64,000 bases of DNA from Globisporangium splendens (taxonomy: Eukaryota > Oomycota > Peronosporomycetes > Pythiales > Pythiaceae), in NCBI GenBank assembly GCA_006386115.1, contig VFIW01000029.1, positions 62,001-126,000 on the forward strand. The letters run 5' to 3'. The notes below the pieces were generated by a model that saw only the letters and a program-made list of their open reading frames with translations, was not told the DNA's origin and did no database searches. Positions 7,496 through 16,426 of this stretch are shown piece by piece; position 1 is the stretch's first letter; the number at the start of each line of letters is the position of its first letter. The position numbers were made by a program, and so were the translations under genes.

Positions 7496-10022
7496 CTACC
7501 AGCACCACCTCTCCCTCGACAACTCGGAGCTGCAGCACCGACTCGTCGACCGGGTAGTACCCATCGAGCTTGCGAAGCTCTTCCAGGTCGTCGAGCAAGT
7601 ACCCCTGCCACTGCACTTCGTTCCACTGACTCAAGCAGTGCGCACCAAGGTCCGACCGCAAGAGCATGAGGAGAGTGTTGGGGTGGAGGAGTCTCGTGTG
7701 GTGCGCGGGGATCCACTCCACTGGCTGACCAGTGATGTAGTGGATCCAGTGGTCGTTGCTGAAGATCGTCGGCGCGATCGACATCAGCATGAGCTCGAAG
7801 AAGCCGAGTGCCTTCGTCGCTCGAGACAGTTCACTGATCTGCTCGGACGATCTCCACCACTTGGCACAGGTCTTGAACATGTCGTCTCGCTTCGACGGGA
7901 CCGTCGTCTTCATCATCTTCTTCCACTTCGAACTGAATGTCAAGTCTTCGCTCGGCTGGGTCGCACTCAGCACGCGGTTGATCACGTGCAACTGCGCGAG
8001 CTCTGCGACTCCGTGTCCAGTGCCAGACATCTTCAGCGACAGAGCGCTGTTGAAAGCCAGCGGCGAGTCCACTGACTTCTTGATGACGTGGTCGGGGTTC
8101 GTGGCGTTGTCGATGAGTTTGCTCGCACCCTCGACCTGAGTGTCTGCGAGCGCAAGACGATCCGGGAGGGTGTTGAGCAGCGCCGTGTTCTCGTCGTTCA
8201 GCATCGACTCGGACACCTCCAAGATCGGAGACGCCTTCGACGCTTTCCTGATCTTCGTGTGGTGCTTTTCCACGAAGAAAGCCGACTCAGTCGACGTCTT
8301 GAGCGCCTCGGGACGCTTCACGTCGACAGGGATCACTTGGTACCGAGGACCATACTTCTTGTCCGCAGCCACATTCTTCACTTCGAAGGAGACTTCCATC
8401 AACTGCAGCACTTGGAAGTAGTTGGTGGTGGCAACACCATCCAGAGGCTGCGGTTGCTGTTTCACCAGCATGTTGGAGAAGTCGACTCCGTTTCTCGAGC
8501 GCTTCTTCTTGTTTGTCACGGTGGAGAAACCGTCATTTCCATTTGTCAAGAGCAGCGTCGGGGACTTCATTGGCGGTTTCGGACTTCCTGGTGGAGTCAT
8601 CTTGCCTTGTGAGTCGTCGAACGTGGCAATCGAGATCGCGTCGGAGTTGCTTCGCGGCTTGGCCAGCGCTGTTTCAGCTGACGACTTGCCATGCTGAGCT
8701 CTCTGCTGGAGCTGGGCTTCCCGTTTCTTTCCTTCCTCGACTGCCTTCTGCAGCGAGGTTTGCTTCGGCTTCGCACTCGCAGCTTGAGCGTAGGTTTTCG
8801 GCGGTTGTTGTCGTTGCTGCTGGGGTTGCTCTGAAGCTGGCTTCGTGGGAGGGAACACACTGTCCGGAGTCCCGAGGTCGATTCCATGGTGCGAGCGATA
8901 CCCATACGGCTGTCGCTCCGACTGGAACGGAGCATTCTTCCCATGCGCCGGGTGCAGCTTGTTGTCGAACAACACCTGGTCGCACACAGACCCATTCACG
9001 ACCAACGCGCTTGGACACGAGCTGGACAAGAAGTACACTCGCCAGGTCGCCGATGTCATCCCCGTCGCGAGGTTCACTTCGCGAAAGGTGTGGTACACCG
9101 GCTGGCACCCGAGGAGGAACAGTCGGTGCACGATCACTCGAACGTCCACATCGGGGTCGATGTTGACAATGTCGATGAAGTACTTGTCACCAAGGATGTC
9201 GAACTCCTTGAATGAAAACACTCCACCGAGGATGTTGACCTTGGTGCGTTCCAAGCGCACACAGGCTTCCTTCGTCTTGACCTTGACTCGGAGGTTGTCG
9301 CCAGGAAGCTTGGAGATCTGACCGATCTCGAAGCGCTGGTACAGCTCATCGAGTGTCGCGTTTCCGTGGCTCGTACCGGCCAACGACGCCATGATCTTTT
9401 GGAGTGGAGTCTTCGCGAGCGCTCTTCCAGTCTCGATCACCATGTCGTACTTGGCGGTCGGGAGCTGGTAGGGACGCGCTTGCTCCATTCGCGACGCGAT
9501 GTGCGACCAGTCGCCTCCAGCAGCGTACTGGCGCTCAATCGCTTCGATGTCGACAGCGAGAGGCTTCGGAGTCTCGACGCGTCTGCGGGTTGCTTCGATC
9601 ACAGCACGGTCTCGACGGAGGTGTTCTTGTTGCTGCAGAAGCTCAGCCATGGACAGCCGAGCGTCCACGTTCGCAGGAGCGACAACGACAGCAGAATCCA
9701 TCGGGTCGTCGCCAGAGAGATCGAGGGTCGTCACTTGAGCATTCTCACCAGACTCCATCGGATCATCCACCATGGCGGTGGGGTCAGCGACAGGAGCGGG
9801 ATGAGCGGGAGGCGGAGCAGTTGCGTGGGTTGGAGGAGCAGGGGCTTGATCCACCGGTGGGGTCACCAGGTTTCCCGTTTGGGTGGGTTCGGACCCTTCC
9901 AAATTTTGGGAGGGGGATGGGCGGACAGTGGGACGAGGCAGGATTCTGGGTGCGGACCAAGATTTCGAGCCAGTGTCGACAGCTGGCAGCTGGTGGGTGG
10001 AGGGAGGGGCTGGGTTTTCCAT
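7470..10022 (-). CDS. Family A ORF1: predicted RNA-binding/assembly protein
   Basis: 850 residues from an ATG in a good context (CCCATGG) at 10022. Residues 1 to about 110 are Pro/Ala/Thr-rich and likely disordered. A folded region follows at about 150-390 and contains FKEFDILGDKY, a Tyr/Phe-rich beta-type stretch and HPAHGKNAPF. Then comes a Gln/Lys/Ser-rich linker and a C-terminal block (about 650-850) with FELMLMSIAPTIFSNDHW and LLMLLRSDLG. No CCHC zinc knuckle or classic L1 coiled coil is visible. By position it is the LINE ORF1 protein, expected to coat element RNA. Its C-terminal block aligns with FDLLLQVMAPSIYSDPF...LLNLLRSDL of family B ORF1, so the two proteins are related. I do not recognise a named domain. 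Confidence 0.85.
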   Translation of the reverse strand: MENPAPPSTHQLPAVDTGSKSWSAPRILPRPTVRPSPSQNLEGSEPTQTGNLVTPPVDQAPAPPTHATAPPPAHPAPVADPTAMVDDPMESGENAQVTTLDLSGDDPMDSAVVVAPANVDARLSMAELLQQQEHLRRDRAVIEATRRRVETPKPLAVDIEAIERQYAAGGDWSHIASRMEQARPYQLPTAKYDMVIETGRALAKTPLQKIMASLAGTSHGNATLDELYQRFEIGQISKLPGDNLRVKVKTKEACVRLERTKVNILGGVFSFKEFDILGDKYFIDIVNIDPDVDVRVIVHRLFLLGCQPVYHTFREVNLATGMTSATWRVYFLSSSCPSALVVNGSVCDQVLFDNKLHPAHGKNAPFQSERQPYGYRSHHGIDLGTPDSVFPPTKPASEQPQQQRQQPPKTYAQAASAKPKQTSLQKAVEEGKKREAQLQQRAQHGKSSAETALAKPRSNSDAISIATFDDSQGKMTPPGSPKPPMKSPTLLLTNGNDGFSTVTNKKKRSRNGVDFSNMLVKQQPQPLDGVATTNYFQVLQLMEVSFEVKNVAADKKYGPRYQVIPVDVKRPEALKTSTESAFFVEKHHTKIRKASKASPILEVSESMLNDENTALLNTLPDRLALADTQVEGASKLIDNATNPDHVIKKSVDSPLAFNSALSLKMSGTGHGVAELAQLHVINRVLSATQPSEDLTFSSKWKKMMKTTVPSKRDDMFKTCAKWWRSSEQISELSRATKALGFFELMLMSIAPTIFSNDHWIHYITGQPVEWIPAHHTRLLHPNTLLMLLRSDLGAHCLSQWNEVQWQGYLLDDLEELRKLDGYYPVDESVLQLRVVEGEVVLVAGGLATRC

Positions 10023-10076
10023 GGGAAAGACGGAGGCTGAGAGGCTGGGGAAGGCGACTGGGAGGTCTTGGATTCA

Positions 10077-10105
10077 ACTTGAGGGGTAGCCGGCAAATTG
10101 AGAAG
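10077..10105 (-). other. 5' terminal motif shared by families A, B and the short element
   Basis: Plus-strand GGGGTAGCCGGCAAATTG followed by AGAAG, flush with the target duplication. Near-identical termini occur at 27296-27324 and 46753-46781 (family B), 38007-38035 (short element), 34908-34936 and 57678-57706 (family A). It may be a transcription start signal or a sequence used in second-strand joining. Confidence 0.7.
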
Positions 10106-10106
10106 T

Positions 10107-10179
10107 GGGGATGTAGCTCAAATGGTAGAGCGCTCGCTTAGCATGCGAGAGGTACTGGGATCGATACCCAGCTTCTCCA
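10107..10179 (+). tRNA. tRNA-Ala(AGC), consensus; rebuilt by A1 duplication
   Basis: Full consensus tRNA whose first 14 nt are the right-hand target duplication of A1. Boxes A and B are complete, so the insertion changed only its 5' flank. Confidence 0.97.
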
Positions 10180-10591
10180 AATGGTTCTGTTACTGTGATA
10201 TGATCGTCATCAACAGCACTTTCCCAAATGTGCACTTAGCAGTCTCACCTGTGAATTCGTTGACATTGAGTAACAATCTTTTTGCTGCACCCCTTGCCTC
10301 TCCTCCTTTGCTCGGCTGCAAGCCTCCTGTTCTTGTACATTATGCGTCGCTATATCCACGCACGCACTCATGTCGTCAAGAAGGCGCGTGAACGTGAATA
10401 CGCTTTCTGTGCGCCAATTCGCTTGTGGTACTGCCAAATATCTCGTGCGAATATGCAGTGCATGTGTGTGTGTGTGTGTGTGTTGCGTATGCATGCGTGC
10501 GGGTTGTGTCTGACTGCAGTGTGCGTGTGTGTGTGTGTGCGGTGGCGAGCGCGAGAAAAGAAAAGAGAAGAAAGAAAAGAAAAGAAAAAGA

Positions 10592-10709
10592 GTAGACAGC
10601 ACTCGGACTTCCCCGGTGGTCACCAACCCGAGTACTACCCGAGCTTGAGGCTGCTTAACTTCGCAGAGCGAACGGGATACGGTGTTCTCAGCCTAAGATG
10701 GCCGTCTAC
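10592..10709 (-). rRNA. 5S rRNA, one substitution in box C
   Basis: 118 nt with intact ends. Plus-strand CACCAACCC for CACCCACCC (at 10625) changes GGGTGGGTGACC to GGGTTGGTGACC, inside the box C/helix V region, so TFIIIA binding or the fold could be affected. Confidence 0.85.
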
Positions 10710-10976
10710 ATCATATCACATATTTATATACTACTCATGCATCAAACCCTAGTTGCACACTCATTTCTTTGCTTCGAGGTAGAGTGGATATTGGTATATT
10801 GGTGTCGCGCAGTGGCATCGTGCGTGGTTCGTGGGCGGCATGCGTTGTGAATATATGGGGTTGTGGGTGTCAGCAGGTGGGTTGTAGGGCTTGTTGATGG
10901 CGTAGGTTTGTAGGAGCGATATGGTGTTTTTTGTGGGCGAGTTTGTTATTGTGTGTGTTGTCTATAGTGTGTGTGA

Positions 10977-11056
10977 GGGGAATGTAGCTCAACCATGGTA
11001 GAGCGCTCTTTTGCTAGATTTGCGAGAGGTTTACTGGATCGATACCCAGTTCTCCA
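10977..11056 (+). pseudogene. tRNA-Ala, indel-ridden copy
   Basis: Recognisable from GGGGAATGTAGCTC to CCCAGTTCTCCA, but with at least six small indels, including in the D arm and anticodon loop, and no usable anticodon arm. The whole stretch from about 10830 to 11060 is equally indel-rich, which raises the possibility of poor consensus sequence rather than true decay. Confidence 0.8.
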
Positions 11057-11473
11057 AAATGGTTCTGTTACTGTGATATGATCGTCATCAACAGCACTTT
11101 CCCAAATGTGCACTTCGCAGTCTCACCTGTGAATTCGTTGACATTGAGTAACAATCTTTTTTCTGCACCCCTTGCCTCTCCTCCTTTGCTCGGCTGCAAG
11201 CCTCCTGTTCTTGTACATTATGCGTCGCTATATCCACGCACGCACTCATGTCGTAAAGAAGGCGCGTGAACGTGAATACGCTTTCTGTGCGCCAATTCGC
11301 TTGTGGTACTGCCAAATATCTCGTGCGAATATGCAGTGCATGTGTGTGTGTGTGTGTGTTGCGTATGCATGCGTGCGGGTTGTGTCTGACTGCAGTGTGC
11401 GTGTGTGTGTGTGTGTGTGTGTGGTGGCGAGCGCGAGAAAAGAAAAGAGAAGAAAGAAAAGAAAAGAAAAAGA

Positions 11474-11592
11474 GTAGACAGCACTCGGACTTCCCCGGTG
11501 GTCACCCACCCGAGTACTACCCGAGCTTGAGGCTGCTTAACTTCGCAGAGCGAACGGGAAACGGTGTTCTTCAGCCTAAGATGGGCGTCTAC
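11474..11592 (-). pseudogene. 5S rRNA, degenerate copy
   Basis: Three changes in the 5' half of the RNA: T to A in the GGGATACGG segment, an inserted T (GTTCTTCAGC), and C to G at the start of the gene (ATGGGCGTCTAC). The internal promoter half is unchanged. Confidence 0.8.
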
Positions 11593-11829
11593 ATATATCA
11601 CATATTTATATTACTACTCATGCCATCAAACCCTAGCTGCCACTCATTCTTTGCTTCGAGGTAGAGTATATATTGGCATGTTGGTGTCGCGTAGTGGCAT
11701 CGTGCGTGGTTTGTGGCGCGCGTGGTGTGATAGATGGGGTTGCAGGGATCAGACGTGGGGTGTGAGTGGTTCGTTGATGGCGTATATGCTGTGGGGAGCG
11801 ATGTGGTGTGTGTGTATAGTAGGTATGAT

Positions 11830-11902
11830 GGGGATGTAGCTCAAATGGTAGAGCGCTCGCTTAGCATGCGAGAGGTACTGGGATCGATACCCAGCTTCTC
11901 CA
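11830..11902 (+). tRNA. tRNA-Ala(AGC), consensus copy
   Basis: Unchanged 73-nt gene preceded by the variant (type II) spacer, whose last bases before the gene are GTAGGTATGATG. Confidence 0.97.
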
Positions 11903-12318
11903 AATGGTTCTGTTACTGTGATATGATCGTCATCAACAGCACTTTCCCAAATGTGCACTTCGCAGTCTCACCTGTGAATTCGTTGACATTGAGTAACAAT
12001 CTTTTTGCTGCACCCCTTGCCTCTCCTCCTTTGCTCGGCTGCAAGCCTCCTGTTCTTGTACATTATGCGTCGCTATATCCACGCACGCACTCATGTCGTC
12101 AAGAAGGCGCGTGAACGTGAATACGCTTTCTGTGCGCCAATTCGCTTGTGGTACTGCCAAATATCTCGTGCGAATATGCAGTGCATGTGTGTGTGTGTGT
12201 GTGTTGCGTATGCATGCGTGCGGGTTGTGTCTGACTGCAGTGTGCGTGTGTGTGTGTGTGTGTGTGTGGTGGCGAGCGCGAGAAAAGAAAAGAGAAGAAA
12301 GAAAAGAAAAGAAAAAGA

Positions 12319-12438
12319 GTAGACAGCACTCGGACTTACCGTCGTGTGGTCACCACCCGAGTACTAACCCGAGCTTGAGGTGCTTAACTGCAGAGCGAAC
12401 GGGATACGGTGGTTCTCAGCCTAAGATGGCCGTTCTAC
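12319..12438 (-). pseudogene. 5S rRNA, indel-ridden copy
   Basis: Multiple small indels throughout (for example GGACTTACCGTCGTGTGG, GAGGTGCTTAACTGCAG, GGTGGTTCTC). It lies in an indel-rich patch running from about 12340 to 12770. Confidence 0.8.
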
Positions 12439-12697
12439 ATCATATACATATATATACTACTCATGCATTTCAAACCCTAGCTGCACCACTCATTTCTTGG
12501 CTTCGAGGTGAGTGGGATATTGGTATATTGGTCTGTCGCGCATGGCATCGTGCGGGTTCCGTGGGCCGCATGGTGGCTAGATGGGGTGTGGGGTGTCAGA
12601 GGTGGGGTGTGAGGGGCTGTTGATGGCGTATGGTTGTAGGGAGCGTATGTGTCGTGTGCGAGTTTTGTTATGGTGTGTGCTATTAGTGTGTTGTGAT

Positions 12698-12773
12698 GGG
12701 GATGTAGCCTCAAAATGGTAGAAGCGCTCGACTTAGCTGCGAGAGGTACTGGGATCGATACCCAGCTTCTCCA
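12698..12773 (+). pseudogene. tRNA-Ala, indel-ridden copy
   Basis: The 5' half has inserted bases (GTAGCCTCAAAATGGTAGAA) and the anticodon region reads ACTTAGCTGC with a base missing. The T arm and acceptor 3' strand are normal. It lies in the same indel-rich patch as the preceding 5S copy. Confidence 0.8.
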
Positions 12774-13182
12774 AATGGTTCTGTTACTGTGATATGGTCG
12801 TCATCAACAGCACTTTCCCAAATGTGCACTTCGCAGTCTCACCTGTGAATTCGTTGACATTGAGTAACAATCTTTTTGCTGCACCCCTTGCCTCTCCTCC
12901 TTTGCTCGGCTGCAAGCCTCCTGTTCTTGTACATTATGCGTCGCTATATCCACACACGCACTCATGTCGTCAAGAAGGCGCGTGAACGTGAATACGCTTT
13001 CTGTGCGCCAATTCGCATGTGGTACTGCCAAATATCTCGTGCGAATATGCAGTGCATGTGTGTGTGTGTGTGTTGCGTATGCATGCGTGCGGGTTGTGTC
13101 TGACTGCAGTGTGCGTGTGTGTGTGTGTGTGTGTGCGGTGGCGAGCGCGAGAAAAGAAAAGAAAGAAAAGAAAAGAAAAAGA

Positions 13183-13300
13183 GTAGACAGCACTCGGACT
13201 TCCCCGGTGGTCACCCACCCGAGTACTACCCGAGCTTGAGGCTGCTTAACTTCGCAGAGCGAACGGAATACGGTGTTCTCAGCCTAAGATGGCCGTCTAC
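13183..13300 (-). rRNA. 5S rRNA, one substitution
   Basis: 118 nt. The only change is plus-strand GAACGGAATAC for GAACGGGATAC, at RNA position 34 outside the internal promoter. Probably functional. Confidence 0.9.
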
Positions 13301-13562
13301 ATCATATCACATATTTATATACTACTCATGCATCAAACCCTAGCTGCACACTCATTTCTTTGCTTCGAGGTAGAGTGGATATTGGTATATTGGTGTCGCG
13401 CAGTGGCATCGTGCGTGGTTCGTGGCGCGCATGGTGTGATAGATGGGGTTGTGGGTGTCAGAGGTGGGGTGTGAGTGGCTCGTTGATGGCGTATGTGTTG
13501 TAGGGAGCGATATGGTGTGTGTGCGAGTTTGTTATTGTGTGTGTGTATATAGTGTGTGTGAT

Positions 13563-13635
13563 GGGGATGTAGCTCAAATGGTAGAGCGCTCGCTTAGCAT
13601 GCGAGAGGTACTGGGATCGATACCCAGCTTCTCCA
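13563..13635 (+). tRNA. tRNA-Ala(AGC), consensus copy
   Basis: Unchanged 73-nt gene with a type I spacer upstream. Confidence 0.97.
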
Positions 13636-14051
13636 AATGGTTCTGTTACTGTGATATGATCGTCATCAACAGCACTTTCCCAAATGTGCACTTCGCAGTC
13701 TCACCTGTGAATTCGTTGACATTGAGTAACAATCTTTTTGCTGCACCCCTTGCCTCTCCTCCTTTGCTCGGCTGCAAGCCTCCTGTTCTTGTACATTATG
13801 CGTCGCTATATCCACGCACGCACTCATGTCGTCAAGAAGGCGCGTGAACGTGAATACGCTTTCTGTGCGCCAATTCGCTTGTGGTACTGCCAAATATCTC
13901 GTGCGAATATGCAGTGCATGTGTGTGTGTGTGTGTGTTGCGTATGCATGCGTGCGGGTTGTGTCTGACTGCAGTGTGCGTGTGTGTGTGTGTGTGTGTGT
14001 GGTGGCGAGCGCGAGAAAAGAAAAGAGAAGAAAGAAAAGAAAAGAAAAAGA

Positions 14052-14167
14052 GTAGACAGCACTCGGACTTCCCCGGTGGTCACCCACCCGAGTACTACCC
14101 GAGCTTGAGGCTGCTTAACTTCGCAGAGCGAAAGGGATACGGTGTTCTCAGCCTAGATGGCCGTTAC
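14052..14167 (-). pseudogene. 5S rRNA, degenerate 116-nt copy
   Basis: One substitution (GCGAAAGGG) and two 1-nt deletions near the RNA 5' end (GCCTAGATGG and CCGTTAC), the last breaking helix I. The internal promoter is intact. Confidence 0.8.
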
Positions 14168-14429
14168 ATCATATCAATATTTATATACTACTCATGCATC
14201 AAACCCTAGCTGCACACTCATTTCTTTGCTTCGAGGTAGAGTGGATATTGGTATATTGGGTGTCGCGCAGTGGCATCGTGCGTGGTTCGTGGCGCGCATG
14301 GTGTGATAGATGGGGTTGTGGGTGTCAGAGGTGGGGTGTGAGTGGCTCGTTGATGGCGTATGTGTTGTAGGGAGCGATATGGTGTGTGTGCGAGTTTGTT
14401 ATTGTGTGTGTGTATATAGTGTGTGTGAT

Positions 14430-14502
14430 GGGGATGTAGCTCAAATGGTAGAGCGCTCGCTTAGCATGCGAGAGGTACTGGGATCGATACCCAGCTTCTA
14501 CA
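14430..14502 (+). tRNA. tRNA-Ala(AGC) with C71 to A change
   Basis: Ends CTTCTACA instead of CTTCTCCA, giving a G2-A71 mismatch next to the G3-U70 pair. Together with the usual U6-U67 mismatch this weakens the acceptor stem. Confidence 0.9.
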
Positions 14503-14926
14503 AATGGTTCTGTTACTGTGATATGATCGTCATCAACAGCACTTTCCCAAATGTGCACTTCGCAGTCTCACCTGTGAATTCGTTGACATTGAGTAACAAT
14601 CTTTTTGCTGCACCCCTTGCCTCTCCTCCTTTGCTCGGCTGCAAGCCTCCTGTTCTTGTACATTATGCGTCGCTATATCCACACACGCACTCATGTCGTC
14701 AAGAAGGCGCGTGAACGTGAATACGCTTTCTGTGCGCCAATTCGCTTGTGGTACTGCCAAATATCTCGTGCGAATATGCAGTGCATGTGTGTGTGTGTGT
14801 GTGTGTGTGTGTTGCGTATGCATGCGTGCGGGTTGTGTCTGCCTGCAGTGTGCGTGTGTGTGTGTGTGTGTGTGCGGTGGCGAGCGCGAGAAAAGAAAAG
14901 AGAAGAAAGAAAAGAAAAGAAAAAGA

Positions 14927-15041
14927 GTAGACAGCACTCGGACTTCCCCGGTGGTCACCCACCCGTACTACCCGAGCTTGAGGCTGCTTAACTTCGCAGA
15001 GCGAACGGATACGGTGTTCTCAGCCTAAGATGGCCGTCTAC
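14927..15041 (-). pseudogene. 5S rRNA, degenerate 115-nt copy
   Basis: A 2-nt deletion in the central region (ACCCGTACTACC) and a 1-nt deletion in GAACGGATACGG. Ends are intact. Confidence 0.8.
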
Positions 15042-15303
15042 ATCATATCACATATTTATATACTACTCATGCATCAAACCCTAGCTGCACACTCATTTCT
15101 TTGCTTCGAGGTAGAGTGGATATTGGTATATTGGTGTCGCGCAGTGGCATCGTGCGTGGTTCGTGGCGCGCATGGTGTGATAGATGGGGTTGTGGGTGTC
15201 AGAGGTGGGGTGTGAGTGGCTCGTTGATGGCGTATGTGTTGTAGGGAGCGATATGGTGTGTGTGCGAGTTTGTTATTGTGTGTGTGTATATAGTGTGTGT
15301 GAT

Positions 15304-15376
15304 GGGGATGTAACTCAAATGGTAGAGCGCTCGCTTAGCATGCGAGAGGTACTGGGATCGATACCCAGCTTCTCCA
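15304..15376 (+). tRNA. tRNA-Ala(AGC) with G10 to A change
   Basis: GTAACTC replaces GTAGCTC. This breaks the G10-C25 pair at the base of the D stem and alters a conserved box A base, so transcription and folding may both suffer. Confidence 0.9.
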
Positions 15377-15793
15377 AATGGTTCTGTTACTGTGATATGA
15401 TCGTCATCAACAGCACTTTCCCAAATGTGCACTTCGCAGTCTCACCTGTGAATTCGTTGACATTGAGTAACAATCTTTTGCTGCACCCCTTGCCTCTCCT
15501 CCTTTGCTCGGCTGCAAGCCTCCTGTTCTTGTACATTATGCGTCGCTATATCCACACACGCACTCATGTCGTCAAGAAGGCGCGTGAACGTGAATACGCT
15601 TTCTGTGCGCCAATTCGCTTGTGGTACTGCCAAATATCTCGTGCGAATATGCAGTGCATGTGTGTGGGTGTGTGTGTGTTGCGTATGCATGCGTGCGGGT
15701 TGTGTCTGACTGCAGTGTGCGTGTGTGTGTGTTGTGTGTGCGGTGGCGAGCGCGAGAAAAGAAAAGAGAAGAAAGAAAAGAAAAGAAAAAAGA

Positions 15794-15869
15794 GTAGACA
15801 GCACTCGGACTTCCCCGGTGGTCACCCACCCGAGTACTACCCGAGCTTGAGGCTGCTTAACTTCGCAGA
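15794..15869 (-). pseudogene. 5S rRNA 3' part, split by B1
   Basis: RNA positions 43-118, keeping box A, the intermediate element, box C and the T-rich terminator. It lies directly downstream of the 3' end of element B1. Bases 15854-15869 are the left target duplication. Confidence 0.93.
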
Positions 15870-16056
15870 TAAACAAGTTACATTACACTCTTAGGGGGTG
15901 CTTTCCTATTCTCCGCTACCTATACTTATGTGTGAAATATGCAAATGTGCACTTTTTCTGTGAGGGCCACTATTCGGTTAAGCGAGTATAGTGAAATCAA
16001 GTCAAAATGCAAAACCGGTATGACCAGGTTGGACAGTTGCGCCTTGAGTTCTTGGG

Positions 16057-16129
16057 TGTATGGTGGTGCAGTGGTATGTACCTGGCTTGGGATCCCGGAG
16101 GTCGCTGGATCGATTCCGGGTGGGATCAA
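16057..16129 (+). pseudogene. tRNA-like sequence in family B 3' UTR (antisense to LINE)
   Basis: Box A TGGTGCAGTGG (16064-16074) and box B GGATCGATTCC (16107-16117) at tRNA spacing. The D stem is GTGC/GTAC, and the anticodon-like loop TTGGGAT would read GGG (Pro). The T stem is imperfect, the 3' acceptor strand is TGGGATC plus A, and the 5' acceptor strand does not pair. It is present in all family B copies. It resembles the head of the SINE in this array (blocks CTGGCTTGGG and CTGGATCGATTCC). Confidence 0.6.
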
Positions 16130-16426
16130 AATTTGGGAAAGTCGAAAAAACCGAAAGTTGTGTAGCTTGGGGTAAATGTCGTGTGTAAGCGCTTCTTGGG
16201 ACTCGAGACATAATCAAGGAACTGGCATATTCCGCTCTACCTTCGGGTAAGTCTCAATAGAGTCAGGCTTGGGGTTTGACGGGTGGAACTTGCCACCACC
16301 CATGTATAACTCTGCATGAGCCGTTCCAAGGAGCCGGATGGGATTATTCTCTGTGCACGCACGTTCCCGGTTGGCATTCACAGCTTGGTGTAGGCTTCTT
16401 CAAATCTTGTCTTCACAACCACTGTA

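Larger units (their letters stand above)
2829..10105 (-). mobile_element. Family A LINE, full length, tRNA-Ala-specific (copy A1)
   Basis: 7277-nt non-LTR element on the minus strand, bounded by TGGGGATGTAGCTCA at 2814-2828 and 10106-10120. Order in the sense direction: 5' UTR of only 83 nt, ORF1, ORF2 overlapping in the +1 frame, 3' UTR of 518 nt with no poly(A) tail. The insertion point lies within box A of tRNA-Ala. The duplication leaves an intact tRNA at 10107-10179 head to head with the element's 5' end. Both ORFs are open, so the copy may be active. Part of the 3' UTR (about 3037-3140) is an irregular AAGCC/AAGTC-rich tract. Confidence 0.95.
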
